Assembly: GCA_003164495.1 (NCBI GenBank)
Contig: PLTN01000167.1
Location: 164,867-228,866 of the forward strand
DNA length: 64,000 nt
Reading direction: 5' to 3'
From: Vulcanimicrobiota bacterium
GTDB lineage: Bacteria > Vulcanimicrobiota > Vulcanimicrobiia > Vulcanimicrobiales > Vulcanimicrobiaceae
Below, piece by piece: positions 16,357 to 23,867 of the stretch. Below the pieces are notes generated by a model that did not search any database, was not told where the DNA came from, and worked only from the letters and a program-made list of their open reading frames with translations. The first letter of the stretch is position 1; each line of letters opens with the position of its first letter. The position numbers were made by a program, and so were the translations under genes.

Positions 16357-17927
16357 TTGGCGGGAAACACGCCGCCGCCATTTCTGACATGTTGCGCGAG
16401 CGGGGGCTGCTCCGCATGCAACTGCACGGCCGCAGCATGCTGCCCTCGATCGCCGAACCGATGGTCCTGCAGCTCGAAAATCCGCAGCATGCCGGCATCG
16501 GTGACGTGATCGTCTTTCATGCGGCCGGGCAGAACGTGGCGCACCGCGTCGTGGCCCGCGACGCCGCCGGCTTCAGCACCGCGGGCGACGCGCAGCCGCA
16601 TGTCGTCGAATCGGTTCCATACGCGGACGTCGTGGGACGCGTCGTGTCGATCTGGAGCGATGCATCGGCAAACGGGCACCGCATCGACACACCCGCGCAT
16701 CGGTTGCGCGGCTGGTATTACGGGCGCCTTCACGGCATGCGCCGCCCGCTGCGCATCGTGGCGAACAAAACGCGCTACTTGATCGATCGCGTCCGGCCTC
16801 AGCGCCGTGCGCGCATCGTGCCGCGCTTCGTTGCGGCTATCGCGGCCGTTGTGCGCGGTGATGCGCCGGGGCTCGTCGCCGCGCTTGAATGCAATGCTGC
16901 ATCGCTCGCCGCCGTCGAACAGCGGCATCGGTGTGCGGCGATGTTCGGCGATGCAGCGCGCCGGCTGGGGGTCACGGGCGAGCTTGCGCCGGACGTTGCG
17001 GCCGATCTTCGGCGCGCACGCCTCGATGCAGTTGTCGCAACCGAACGGATGGAGCGTGCGCTGGAGCGCATGATTCGCGTGCTGCGCTCGGGCGGAATCG
17101 AGTTCGCGCTGCTCAAGGGCGCCGCGCGCGTCTACGGGAAGGTTCCCGGAGCCGCACTGCATCCGTCGGACGACATCGATATCTTCGTCGCCCCGGACGT
17201 CGTCGACGATGCGGTGCGCGTGCTGCAATCGCACGGCTGGAGCTGCGCCGGCGGGCTCGAGGAGCGGCACCGCTATCGCCTGCACCATCACCATGCCGTG
17301 CCGCTGTATTCGCCGGAAGGCGATTTTCCGGTCGAGATCCACCACGAGTTGGCACTGCCCGGGACGCTTTCGATCGATACGGGCTGGAACGCGCTGGCGG
17401 AGCACTTGGTCACCGTCGACGGTGAGGCCGGGCCGGTATTGCAACTCGATCGGGTGGGAACGGCGCTGCATCTGGCGATCCATTCGATCGGACTCGGACG
17501 GCTTCGCGATATCGCGCTGCTCGCGTTCCTGTTACGGGCCATGACCGCCGGCGAGCGCAGCGCATTTACGGCCATCATCGGCGCCGAGCGATGCGATCCG
17601 GTCCGGCTCGCCGCGTCGGCCGCGTTGGCGGCGCAGTTGGCAGGCGTCGCGTTTCCGGAACGCGCCGGCGTGGCGTCGTATCTGCGCTGGGCACTGCGGC
17701 GCGAAGATCTGCCCGGATGCCTACGGCGGAGGTCCGACGCTGCGGAGATCTGCTTCGCGCGGCCCGACGCACCGTGGGTTGCGATGCATCGGCTCGCCCC
17801 GTGGTGGATATGTGGCGCGAACATTGCACGCCTGCCGCTCTACCTTCTTGGCCGGTGCGCGACGGGCGTTCTTGCCGCGGCGTTCGCCGCTGGCATGCGA
17901 GACGGCGCGATCTCGCTAGTCCGTTAG
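16353..17927 (+). CDS. Fusion of an S26-type signal peptidase-like domain and a nucleotidyltransferase
   Basis: The first 110 or so residues of this 524-residue protein look like the archaeal/ER type of signal peptidase. The nucleophile motif LHGRSMLPSI has Ser28, AHRVV has His64, and GFSTAGDAQ has Asp79, a Ser/His/Asp set rather than Ser/Lys. There is no obvious membrane anchor before it. The second part is an NTP_transf_5-type nucleotidyltransferase with FALLKGAARVYG (Lys255-Gly256) and HPSDDIDIFVAP (Asp274, Asp276). The fusion joins two activities found as separate genes in other peptide-modification loci: leader removal and a nucleotidyl transfer of unknown target. The ATG overlaps the kinase stop (ATGA). 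The 3' end overlaps the convergent PqqD-like gene by 12 bases. Confidence 0.78.
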   Translation: MIGGKHAAAISDMLRERGLLRMQLHGRSMLPSIAEPMVLQLENPQHAGIGDVIVFHAAGQNVAHRVVARDAAGFSTAGDAQPHVVESVPYADVVGRVVSIWSDASANGHRIDTPAHRLRGWYYGRLHGMRRPLRIVANKTRYLIDRVRPQRRARIVPRFVAAIAAVVRGDAPGLVAALECNAASLAAVEQRHRCAAMFGDAARRLGVTGELAPDVAADLRRARLDAVVATERMERALERMIRVLRSGGIEFALLKGAARVYGKVPGAALHPSDDIDIFVAPDVVDDAVRVLQSHGWSCAGGLEERHRYRLHHHHAVPLYSPEGDFPVEIHHELALPGTLSIDTGWNALAEHLVTVDGEAGPVLQLDRVGTALHLAIHSIGLGRLRDIALLAFLLRAMTAGERSAFTAIIGAERCDPVRLAASAALAAQLAGVAFPERAGVASYLRWALRREDLPGCLRRRSDAAEICFARPDAPWVAMHRLAPWWICGANIARLPLYLLGRCATGVLAAAFAAGMRDGAISLVR

Positions 17928-18188
17928 GCCCTTCGCGCGAAAATCCGCGCACACGTCGAGGATGTCGCGTTCGGCGCGGGCCCGTTCCACGGATGTGGCG
18001 GCGACGATGTCATCGACGATTTGCGCCAACGGCGTCTTTCCGTCGCAGTGCCGCAAGACGAGGCCGGCCAGCGAGTTGAGAATGTGGACGTGGCCGGTGG
18101 CGGAGTTTTGCACCAAGTGTTCGCTTCCAGCCGATCGAATCTCGAGGTCCGGCGTGCAGCGCGGCGTTGCGTCGAGCGCGCGCGCCAT
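17916..18188 (-). CDS. PqqD-like peptide-recognition protein (second module)
   Basis: This 90-residue protein is a single PqqD/RRE-type winged-helix domain, with SEHLVQNSATGHVHILNSLA in the strand region and TPLAQIVDDIVAA plus ILDVCADFRAKGLTD in the helices. It would bind the leader of a precursor peptide for the nearby kinases and peptidase. It lies convergent to them, on the opposite strand, and overlaps the fusion gene's end. ATG 18188 is chosen for domain fit; GTG 18203 in frame is an alternative. Unlike the PqqD-like protein at 10106 it has no C-terminal tail. Confidence 0.72.
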   Translation of the reverse strand: MARALDATPRCTPDLEIRSAGSEHLVQNSATGHVHILNSLAGLVLRHCDGKTPLAQIVDDIVAATSVERARAERDILDVCADFRAKGLTD

Positions 18189-18315
18189 ATCGTTCGTATT
18201 CACACCTTTCAGTATATGCGGGCACGGCCGGACGAAAAGGTCCAAGCGTCCCGATCAACCGGGCCGGTCGGCCGAAGCCAGGTCGAATCGTCGATAACGT
18301 GAACGAGCAAGAAGC

Positions 18316-18690
18316 ATGCGCCCTATCGGTATCGGCCTCGCGGCACTTGCACTCATCGCGCTCTCCATGTTCGCCTTCGCTCCCGCGGCCGGCGGCGCGG
18401 CGCAGGTCGACGGCAAGGCGATTTTTGTCGCAAAGTGATCGGCCTGCCATCAGGTCAACGGGTTGGGTAATGGACCCTATCCGCCGCTGGCCGGAAATCC
18501 CGACATCGTCGCTCCCGACACCGCGAACCTGATAGCGACGGTGCTCTATGGGCGCAGCGGCCCGATCACGATTCTCGGCCATGCCTTTAGCGGCGTGATG
18601 CCGGCCTGGCACGATCAGGTGACGAACGCCGAGATCGCCGCCGTGCTGACCTACGTTCGGTCGGCATGGACGACGCAACACACATCCTGA
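18316..18690 (+). pseudogene. Cytochrome c gene with in-frame TGA at the first heme cysteine
   Basis: ATG 18316 opens a signal peptide (MRPIGIGLAALALIALSMFA) and the start of a class I cytochrome c (QVDGKAIFVAK). Codon 41 is TGA (18436-18438) exactly where the first Cys of CxxCH should be, and the frame continues SACHQVNGLGNGPYPPLAG to a TGA at 18688-18690. The rest is intact, with heme-ligand region GVMPAWHDQVTNAEIAAVL. One base change, TGC to TGA, explains it, so a recent nonsense mutation or sequencing error is likeliest. Selenocysteine is conceivable but weakly supported: a GGCCTG/CAGGTC hairpin follows at 18441-18456, but its loop lies only eight bases from the TGA. Confidence 0.7.
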
Positions 18691-18839
18691 CCACGATCAA
18701 GAACGGCAAGAACATCATGCCCTCGTGGAAGGGCCAGCTCTCGGCCGCCGACATCGCAGCGGTTGCGACATATATCCGCTCCGCATGGGGAAACAGCGGC
18801 GGCCCCGTCAGCGAAAGCGACGTCGCGACGGCCAAATAG
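18666..18839 (+). pseudogene. C-terminal remnant of a second cytochrome c
   Basis: In another frame, overlapping the end of the first cytochrome, 58 codons read the C-terminal half of a class I cytochrome c: THILTTIKNGKNIMPSWKGQ then LSAADIAAVATYIRSAWGN, with the Met axial-ligand region NIMPSW. There is no CxxCH heme site and no signal peptide. The similarity to the end of the preceding gene (AEIAAVLTYVRSAW) suggests a tandem pair collapsed by deletion between repeats, with a frameshift at the joint. Confidence 0.6.
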
Positions 18840-18860
18840 CGCACACCTGCGAAGAGCGGC

Positions 18861-18876
18861 TTCACGCTGCCTTCAC
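18861..18876 (+). promoter_or_regulatory. TTCAC direct repeat, 11-base period
   Basis: TTCAC occurs at 18861-18865 and again at 18872-18876, an 11-base spacing like the direct repeats bound by OmpR/PhoB-type regulators. It lies about 60 bases before the start of the intact cytochrome/barrel gene. No such regulator is in the window, and the motif is short enough to occur by chance. Confidence 0.25.
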
Positions 18877-18932
18877 AGTCAACCACTACGCTGACCTCCA
18901 GAGTTACCAACGCATTCGCTGGAGGTCCCGTA

Positions 18933-20132
18933 GTGAAACAGGGTCGTCTTTTCGCACTCGCCGTGACGATGGGCATTGCCCTTCTGCTCACGAGCATGTT
19001 CTTCGCGCCGAAGATGTCGACCGCGATGCCTGAATTCGCGCAGGCGACGGGATTGCAGTGCAGTGCGTGCCACACCATGGTGCCATTGCTCAACGCGTAC
19101 GGCCGCTATGTCCAGCGCTCAGGCTACGCAGCGATCGAACGCGCGTCGCTCGACAAGACGTTCCCCGTGTGGCTGGACGAAGCGACGAACTACGACTCGA
19201 CCGCGGGCGCCGCGACCGGCGTGCCGCGCTACGATACCGCCAACCTGGCGGTCCACGCGATCGGTTACGCCGCACCGGATATCACCTATCACGTGCAGCA
19301 ATGGATCACACAGGGCAATCAATCGGGCGGCCTCGACACGGCGTGGGTTGCCTACGATCACCTGGGGTCGCCCGACGTGCACCTCTTCGTCGGCAAGATC
19401 CTCAACCCGGCACCGTCACCCTACAGTCAGACGTCGGATATCGACGGTCCGTTGGCTTCGAGTACCGTCGTCGGCGAGCACGATTGGAGCGCAACCTACA
19501 GCAACCGCTGGGGCACGCGAGCGGCCTACGTCGGACAAAGTCTTGATGTCGAAGCCGGCTACTACTTGAGCAGCGACGACCTCAACGGCGTCTCCGACTT
19601 CACGCCGGGCGACAAGTCGTTTCAATGGAAGGTAGCGTTAGCGCAGGCCAAATCGCCGCTCGAGGTCGGAATTTTCGGAAGCACCGGAACGCTTCCGGTG
19701 AGTACGGGAACCGACCGCTATCAGTCCCAAGCCGGGTACGTCCAACTCGACCCCACCAAGGGATACCGGCCGGGCGCGATGTTCATCTACCAACGCCAGA
19801 GCGATAGCAATCCCGGCATGGATCCGAACGGCAACCAATACGCGCCGACGGCGAGCTCGGGCTGGAGTGCGGAGATCATGGAGTCGCTGCTCAGCGGAAA
19901 CGCACTGTTCACTTTCCGCCACGACCTGAACAACGCCGGGATCGCGGGTGGACAGACGGTGGGGAACTCGATCAACCTCGCGTTCAATATTCCGATTCCG
20001 AAGTTTCCGTATCTGCACGGCTACCTCGAGACGAATCTCGGCGCAACCTCGACGCTGGCCGGTCTATCCGGCGGCCCGGAGTGGAAAGGGATGCTCTGGC
20101 TGACGGTTCCGCTCGTCCTACACCCGTTCTAG
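18933..20132 (+). CDS. Monoheme cytochrome with predicted outer-membrane barrel
   Basis: This 399-residue exported protein has a signal peptide, then one heme site CSACH at 43-47 within FAQATGLQCSACHTMVPLLN. About 330 residues of alternating beta-strand character follow (for example YHVQQWITQGNQ and TYSNRWGTRAAYVGQ), ending in VPLVLHPF with a terminal aromatic, as in outer-membrane barrels. This layout suggests a porin-cytochrome-type role moving electrons across or at the outer membrane. GTG 18933 is preceded by GGAGG at 18921-18925. It follows the two decayed cytochrome genes, so this electron route seems only partly maintained. Confidence 0.72.
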   Translation: MKQGRLFALAVTMGIALLLTSMFFAPKMSTAMPEFAQATGLQCSACHTMVPLLNAYGRYVQRSGYAAIERASLDKTFPVWLDEATNYDSTAGAATGVPRYDTANLAVHAIGYAAPDITYHVQQWITQGNQSGGLDTAWVAYDHLGSPDVHLFVGKILNPAPSPYSQTSDIDGPLASSTVVGEHDWSATYSNRWGTRAAYVGQSLDVEAGYYLSSDDLNGVSDFTPGDKSFQWKVALAQAKSPLEVGIFGSTGTLPVSTGTDRYQSQAGYVQLDPTKGYRPGAMFIYQRQSDSNPGMDPNGNQYAPTASSGWSAEIMESLLSGNALFTFRHDLNNAGIAGGQTVGNSINLAFNIPIPKFPYLHGYLETNLGATSTLAGLSGGPEWKGMLWLTVPLVLHPF

Positions 20133-20145
20133 GCGCCGTCGCGAG

Positions 20146-21138
20146 CTACGTTCCTAACGCGTTGGCCGGGAAGAGTTCCTCGATCTGTACGAGGCGCTTC
20201 GTGAGGCCGCTCTCGTAGTCGTAGCGGGCGATCGTTTCGAGTTCGCGGCGTGCGCCCGCAACACCGTACGGCATCGGATCGCGTTTGAGGTTCGCGACGG
20301 CGGTATCGTCGAGCAGCCCCGTCGCGATGTGGGCGTTGAGCCGCGCGTCGCGCTGTTTGTGAAGAAGCTCTTTTGCCTCGACGAACGCATCGTAGAGGTT
20401 CAGGCCGATCCATGGGTGTTCTTCAATTAGCGAACGCCGCACGACCAACACGTGGTTGATTGGGTAAAGCCCCGTTTTCCCGTAGTATCGCCGCGACTCG
20501 GCATTCACGTCCTGGAAAAGGCGGCGGATATCGCGGCGGCTGTGGATGTCGATGCGGCTGCGATCGATCAGGTTGGGTGCGGAAAGATAGGAAAGCGAGC
20601 CGTCGAGTTCACCGCTGACCAGCATCTCGCCGATGTTCGACGACGGAGCAATATAGTGTAGTTCGACGCCGGGCGGCGCCGTGAAACCGGTTGTCCCGCC
20701 GTGGCTCGCTTCGGGCGGACGTTCCATGAACCAGGTGACATCTTGCGCCGAGACGCCGAATTCGTCGTTGAGAATGCCTCGCGTCCATACGGCGGAGGTC
20801 TGTTGATACTCCGGCACGCCGATGCGTTTACCGCGCAGATCGGCCGGTTGATCGATGCCGGCATCGGTTCGCACGACGATGTTGGTATGAAAGAAGCGCC
20901 GCATCGTAAACACCGGTAGCGCGACGTAGTCGGTCGGTCCGAGTGAGGTCGCGATGATCAGCGACGACAGCGACATCTCGGAGACGTCGAACTCGGCGAA
21001 CTTCAATTGCCGCCAGTACATCTCCGACGCGTTCATCGTCGACCCGATCAGCGTGATGCCCTCGGGCTGGACTTTGCCGGAAAGCAACGGCGCCGCGAGA
21101 TCGTTCGGCGTAAAGGTAGCACTCAGTTGAAGATTCAT
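20146..21138 (-). CDS. 4,5-dihydroxyphthalate decarboxylase-like protein (SsuA/THI5 fold)
   Basis: This 330-residue protein lacks a signal peptide and begins MNLQLSATFTPNDLAAPLLS. It matches the family annotated as 4,5-dihydroxyphthalate decarboxylase by FDVSEMSLSSLIIA, LPVFTMRRFFHTNI, LRGKRIGVPEYQQTSAVWTR and the ending PYGVAGARRELETIARYDYE. The fold is that of periplasmic binding proteins, but this cytosolic form is the length of Pht5, which makes protocatechuate from 4,5-dihydroxyphthalate. It is four bases downstream of a Rieske oxygenase resembling phthalate 4,5-dioxygenase, which strengthens that reading. Substrate specificity is inferred. ATG 21138 is chosen from the family N-terminus. 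Confidence 0.7.
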   Translation of the reverse strand: MNLQLSATFTPNDLAAPLLSGKVQPEGITLIGSTMNASEMYWRQLKFAEFDVSEMSLSSLIIATSLGPTDYVALPVFTMRRFFHTNIVVRTDAGIDQPADLRGKRIGVPEYQQTSAVWTRGILNDEFGVSAQDVTWFMERPPEASHGGTTGFTAPPGVELHYIAPSSNIGEMLVSGELDGSLSYLSAPNLIDRSRIDIHSRRDIRRLFQDVNAESRRYYGKTGLYPINHVLVVRRSLIEEHPWIGLNLYDAFVEAKELLHKQRDARLNAHIATGLLDDTAVANLKRDPMPYGVAGARRELETIARYDYESGLTKRLVQIEELFPANALGT

Positions 21139-21142
21139 CGGA

Positions 21143-22420
21143 TTACGTCGCGACCAGGTCGTCTTGCCAGCGGACGCCGCGTGGAACCATCCGTTCGACG
21201 GCGCGCAGCGCCGTGTAGTCGACCGGCTCGGACAATCCAACCGGCGGCGCGCCCTCTTCGACGAAGCGGCGAACGCCGTCGAGCATGATGCGCCGCATGC
21301 GAATCACCGCTATGTCGCTCGCCCCCAGGTGCTCTTTGCGGCGGTCGTAGATCGGGCCCATGCTCTCTTGCATCGCAATGTCCTCGTTGTTCACACCATG
21401 CATCCCGGTGAAGCTGCCGGTGTTCATCGCCGCCCGGTCCTGCAGCCAGTTGTTTTCGCGGTGGCGAATCTTGCGGTAGGTCAGCGGGTCGAGATCGATG
21501 CCCAGCTGCATCCCGGACCGCTTGGCGCGGCGCGTGCGGGTGAGGTCGTCGATCGGTTTATCGTGCCGGGTCTGGACGAAGTGGAACATCGTGTGCTCAT
21601 CATCCATCGGTACGAAGATTTGCATGCTCGTCCAACCGTTCGCGGCCGGAAAGAGCGCGATGAACGGCGCGATGAACAGCGTCACCCGAACGTAATCGCG
21701 CACCTCGGGGTCGATGAGCGGCCGGCGGATCGCGGCGTAGCGAAAGCCGAACGGCGTGTCTTCGACTTCGATGCGCGGGGCCAAATCGTCCGATGGGCGC
21801 TGCGTGTTGCCCTGATCCTCGGGGATGATCGTCTTCTCGCCCGGGACCGGCTTGATCACGTTCGAGTGCAGAAACCCCGAGTGCGCTGAATCGATCACGC
21901 CCTCCAAACACTGCACCCAGTTGCACTCTTCGCGCGCTTTTTGGATCATGCGGTGCTCGGCCGGCAGCGACATCCAGTGGAACTCCATCTTCGGCGGTTC
22001 CGTTCCCGGCGGACCGAGATACGTCCACACGATGCCGCCCGCTTCGTACACCGGATATGCGTTTGCGCGAACGCGGTCGGCGAAGTGATGCTCCTTGGGT
22101 TCGGCCGGCGTCTCGATCACCCGGCCCGACGCGTCGATCTTCCAACCGTGATAGAGGCAGCGCAGCGCGCAGTCTTCGTTGCGCGCGAGCACGAGCGAGG
22201 CGCCGCGGTGCGGGCACAGCTCGTCGAGCACGCCGATGACGCCGTCGTTGCCGCGAAAAACGACGAAATCCTCACCCAGCAAACGCGCCCGCCGCGGCGC
22301 ACCGCCCGCTTCCAGCTCGTGGCCGAGCGCGGCGGGAATCCAGTACCGCCGAAGCATCCGCCCCATCGGCGCGTCGGGACCGATCCGGCACAGTTGTTCG
22401 TTCTCTTCACGTGTCAGCAT
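21143..22420 (-). CDS. Rieske aromatic-ring oxygenase, phthalate 4,5-dioxygenase-like
   Basis: This 425-residue oxygenase has a Rieske centre with Cys69/His71 (LCPHRGAS) and Cys88/His91 (RCLYHGWK). The mononuclear iron ligands are predicted at Asp177, His180 and His185 (EGVIDSAHSGFLH). The N-terminus (MLTREENEQLCRIGPDAPMG) and RLLGEDFVVFR are typical of phthalate dioxygenase-type single-component oxygenases that need a separate reductase; none is nearby. It probably dihydroxylates an aromatic acid. An AGGAT site precedes ATG 22420. It is flanked by a binding-protein gene upstream (9 bases) and the decarboxylase-like gene downstream (4 bases), forming an uptake-oxidation-decarboxylation operon. 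Confidence 0.85.
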   Translation of the reverse strand: MLTREENEQLCRIGPDAPMGRMLRRYWIPAALGHELEAGGAPRRARLLGEDFVVFRGNDGVIGVLDELCPHRGASLVLARNEDCALRCLYHGWKIDASGRVIETPAEPKEHHFADRVRANAYPVYEAGGIVWTYLGPPGTEPPKMEFHWMSLPAEHRMIQKAREECNWVQCLEGVIDSAHSGFLHSNVIKPVPGEKTIIPEDQGNTQRPSDDLAPRIEVEDTPFGFRYAAIRRPLIDPEVRDYVRVTLFIAPFIALFPAANGWTSMQIFVPMDDEHTMFHFVQTRHDKPIDDLTRTRRAKRSGMQLGIDLDPLTYRKIRHRENNWLQDRAAMNTGSFTGMHGVNNEDIAMQESMGPIYDRRKEHLGASDIAVIRMRRIMLDGVRRFVEEGAPPVGLSEPVDYTALRAVERMVPRGVRWQDDLVAT

Positions 22421-22429
22421 CGAGCCATC

Positions 22430-23611
22430 CTATTCGGCGTGCTTCGGCACACCGCCGTTTTGTGAGACGATCGACCAGGTTGCCCGCGCGCGGTCCCACG
22501 CCAGCACGCGGAGGTCGGCGACGCCGCGCATCATCCCGTTGCGGAAGTCGAGCATGCCTTGAATCGCCGGCAAGTCGTGGAGTCCGTCGAAATAGGCGTG
22601 CAAGTCCGCCGGTCCGGCATCGAGGCCGCGCGCGCGCAACGCGCCGATCACGACCGAGCCGGTATCCCACGCGACCGCGTGACCCCAATCGGGTTTGATG
22701 CCCGCGCGGCGAAACGCATCGAGGTAGGCAATGTCCGTCGCCTTGAGCGGCCCCGGCTCGACGGGCTGCCCTTCGGCCGGCAGTGGGCCGGAGACGAAGT
22801 ACAGCGCTCTCGGTGCGATCTCCGCGAACTGCTTCATCTCGACGTAGGACAAGTTCCCTTGGCTTGCACAGACGGGCACATCGAGGCCGGCATCGTGCAG
22901 CCCGTGGAGCACGACGCCAAACGATGCGCCGACGCTGTACGTGGAGACGACCTGCGCGTCGGCGGCGCGAATCTTCGCCAGTTGCGCGCTGATGCTGATA
23001 TCGCTAGCGTTGAACCGCTCTTTGTCGACCACCATCAAATCGTGGTTCTCAGGCTTGGCCAACTCCGTAAGCATCGCCGTCTCGGCGGAGTCGCCGGTGG
23101 CATCGTTGCCGTTGAGTAAGGCGATGCGACGCCAACCGCGGCCGCGCGCGTACTTGGCGAACGCCGCGGCTTGTTGATCGGGCGAAGCGCCGATCACATA
23201 GGAGTTGCCGCCGCGCACCGGACGAAAGCCGTTCGAGAGACAAAACTGCACCGGGCCACCGGCGAGAATCGGCGCCATTGCCGAGCACGTCGAGTTGCCG
23301 GAATCGCCGATCAGCACTGCCGGATGCGACGGCAGCAGCTGGGTCGTGAGTTGCACCGCGAGCTGCGGGCTCGATTGCGAATCGAGGATCGCGAAATGGA
23401 TCGAGCGCCCGTGGACACCGCCGCCTCGATTAGCCGCGGCCTCTAGCACGCCGAAGGCCTCGCGCTCCTCGTTGCCGACGAACGAGTTCGGTCCGGTCAG
23501 CGGAAGGATCGTCTCGATGTTGTAACTCTCCGCCGCCGTCGCGCTGCCGGCAACGGCAAGTACCGCGACCGCGGCGAGCGCGGAAAGGATGCCTCGTTTA
23601 GCGGTTCGCAT
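22430..23611 (-). CDS. ABC transporter substrate-binding protein, Leu/Ile/Val type
   Basis: This 393-residue protein has a cleavable signal peptide (GILSALAAVAVLAVAGSATA) and a type I periplasmic binding fold. The first strand is YNIETILPLTGPNSFVGNE, the hinge region holds VLIGDSGNSTCSA, and the ligand region includes GWRRIALLNGNDATGDS. Relatives bind branched amino acids or aromatic acids. No matching LivHMGF permease/ATPase genes lie in the window, so it is an orphan. It is the first gene of the phthalate-type operon. ATG 23611 fits the signal peptide; ATG 23632 would add seven residues. Confidence 0.82.
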   Translation of the reverse strand: MRTAKRGILSALAAVAVLAVAGSATAAESYNIETILPLTGPNSFVGNEEREAFGVLEAAANRGGGVHGRSIHFAILDSQSSPQLAVQLTTQLLPSHPAVLIGDSGNSTCSAMAPILAGGPVQFCLSNGFRPVRGGNSYVIGASPDQQAAAFAKYARGRGWRRIALLNGNDATGDSAETAMLTELAKPENHDLMVVDKERFNASDISISAQLAKIRAADAQVVSTYSVGASFGVVLHGLHDAGLDVPVCASQGNLSYVEMKQFAEIAPRALYFVSGPLPAEGQPVEPGPLKATDIAYLDAFRRAGIKPDWGHAVAWDTGSVVIGALRARGLDAGPADLHAYFDGLHDLPAIQGMLDFRNGMMRGVADLRVLAWDRARATWSIVSQNGGVPKHAE

Positions 23612-23867
23612 TTGCGCGTCCCGGCGCGACATCTGCCAGTTCGGCGACCGGTAGCCAAAAGCGGCGCAAGTACCGGCCGGCAATCGTGTCCGGGCTTGTT
23701 TTCGCCATGTCGATGTCGGCGGTTGGGACCGGGTGCGTATTCAACACGCGTTACCCTCTGGATTGACGCTGCGGATAGCGAGAGGTCCGGCACTCTGCAC
23801 GGAGAACCCTTTCATCCGCATTAATTTCATTTGCAACGATCCTTCGAGCCGGAGTGGAGAGTTTAGA
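23612..23867. other. Divergent promoter region
   Basis: The 256 bases separate the minus-strand binding-protein operon from a plus-strand Rieske oxygenase. The stretch near 23815-23835 is A+T-rich (ATTAAT), and TTGACG occurs near 23764, but no pair with good spacing was found. The MarR-type gene at 25196 is a candidate regulator of this region. Confidence 0.35.

Noticed and set aside
18436..18456. Selenocysteine insertion element after the TGA
   Set aside because: A 6-pair hairpin exists, but the loop is only eight bases from the TGA, shorter than typical bacterial elements, and no selenocysteine genes are in the window. Kept only as a possibility in the findings.
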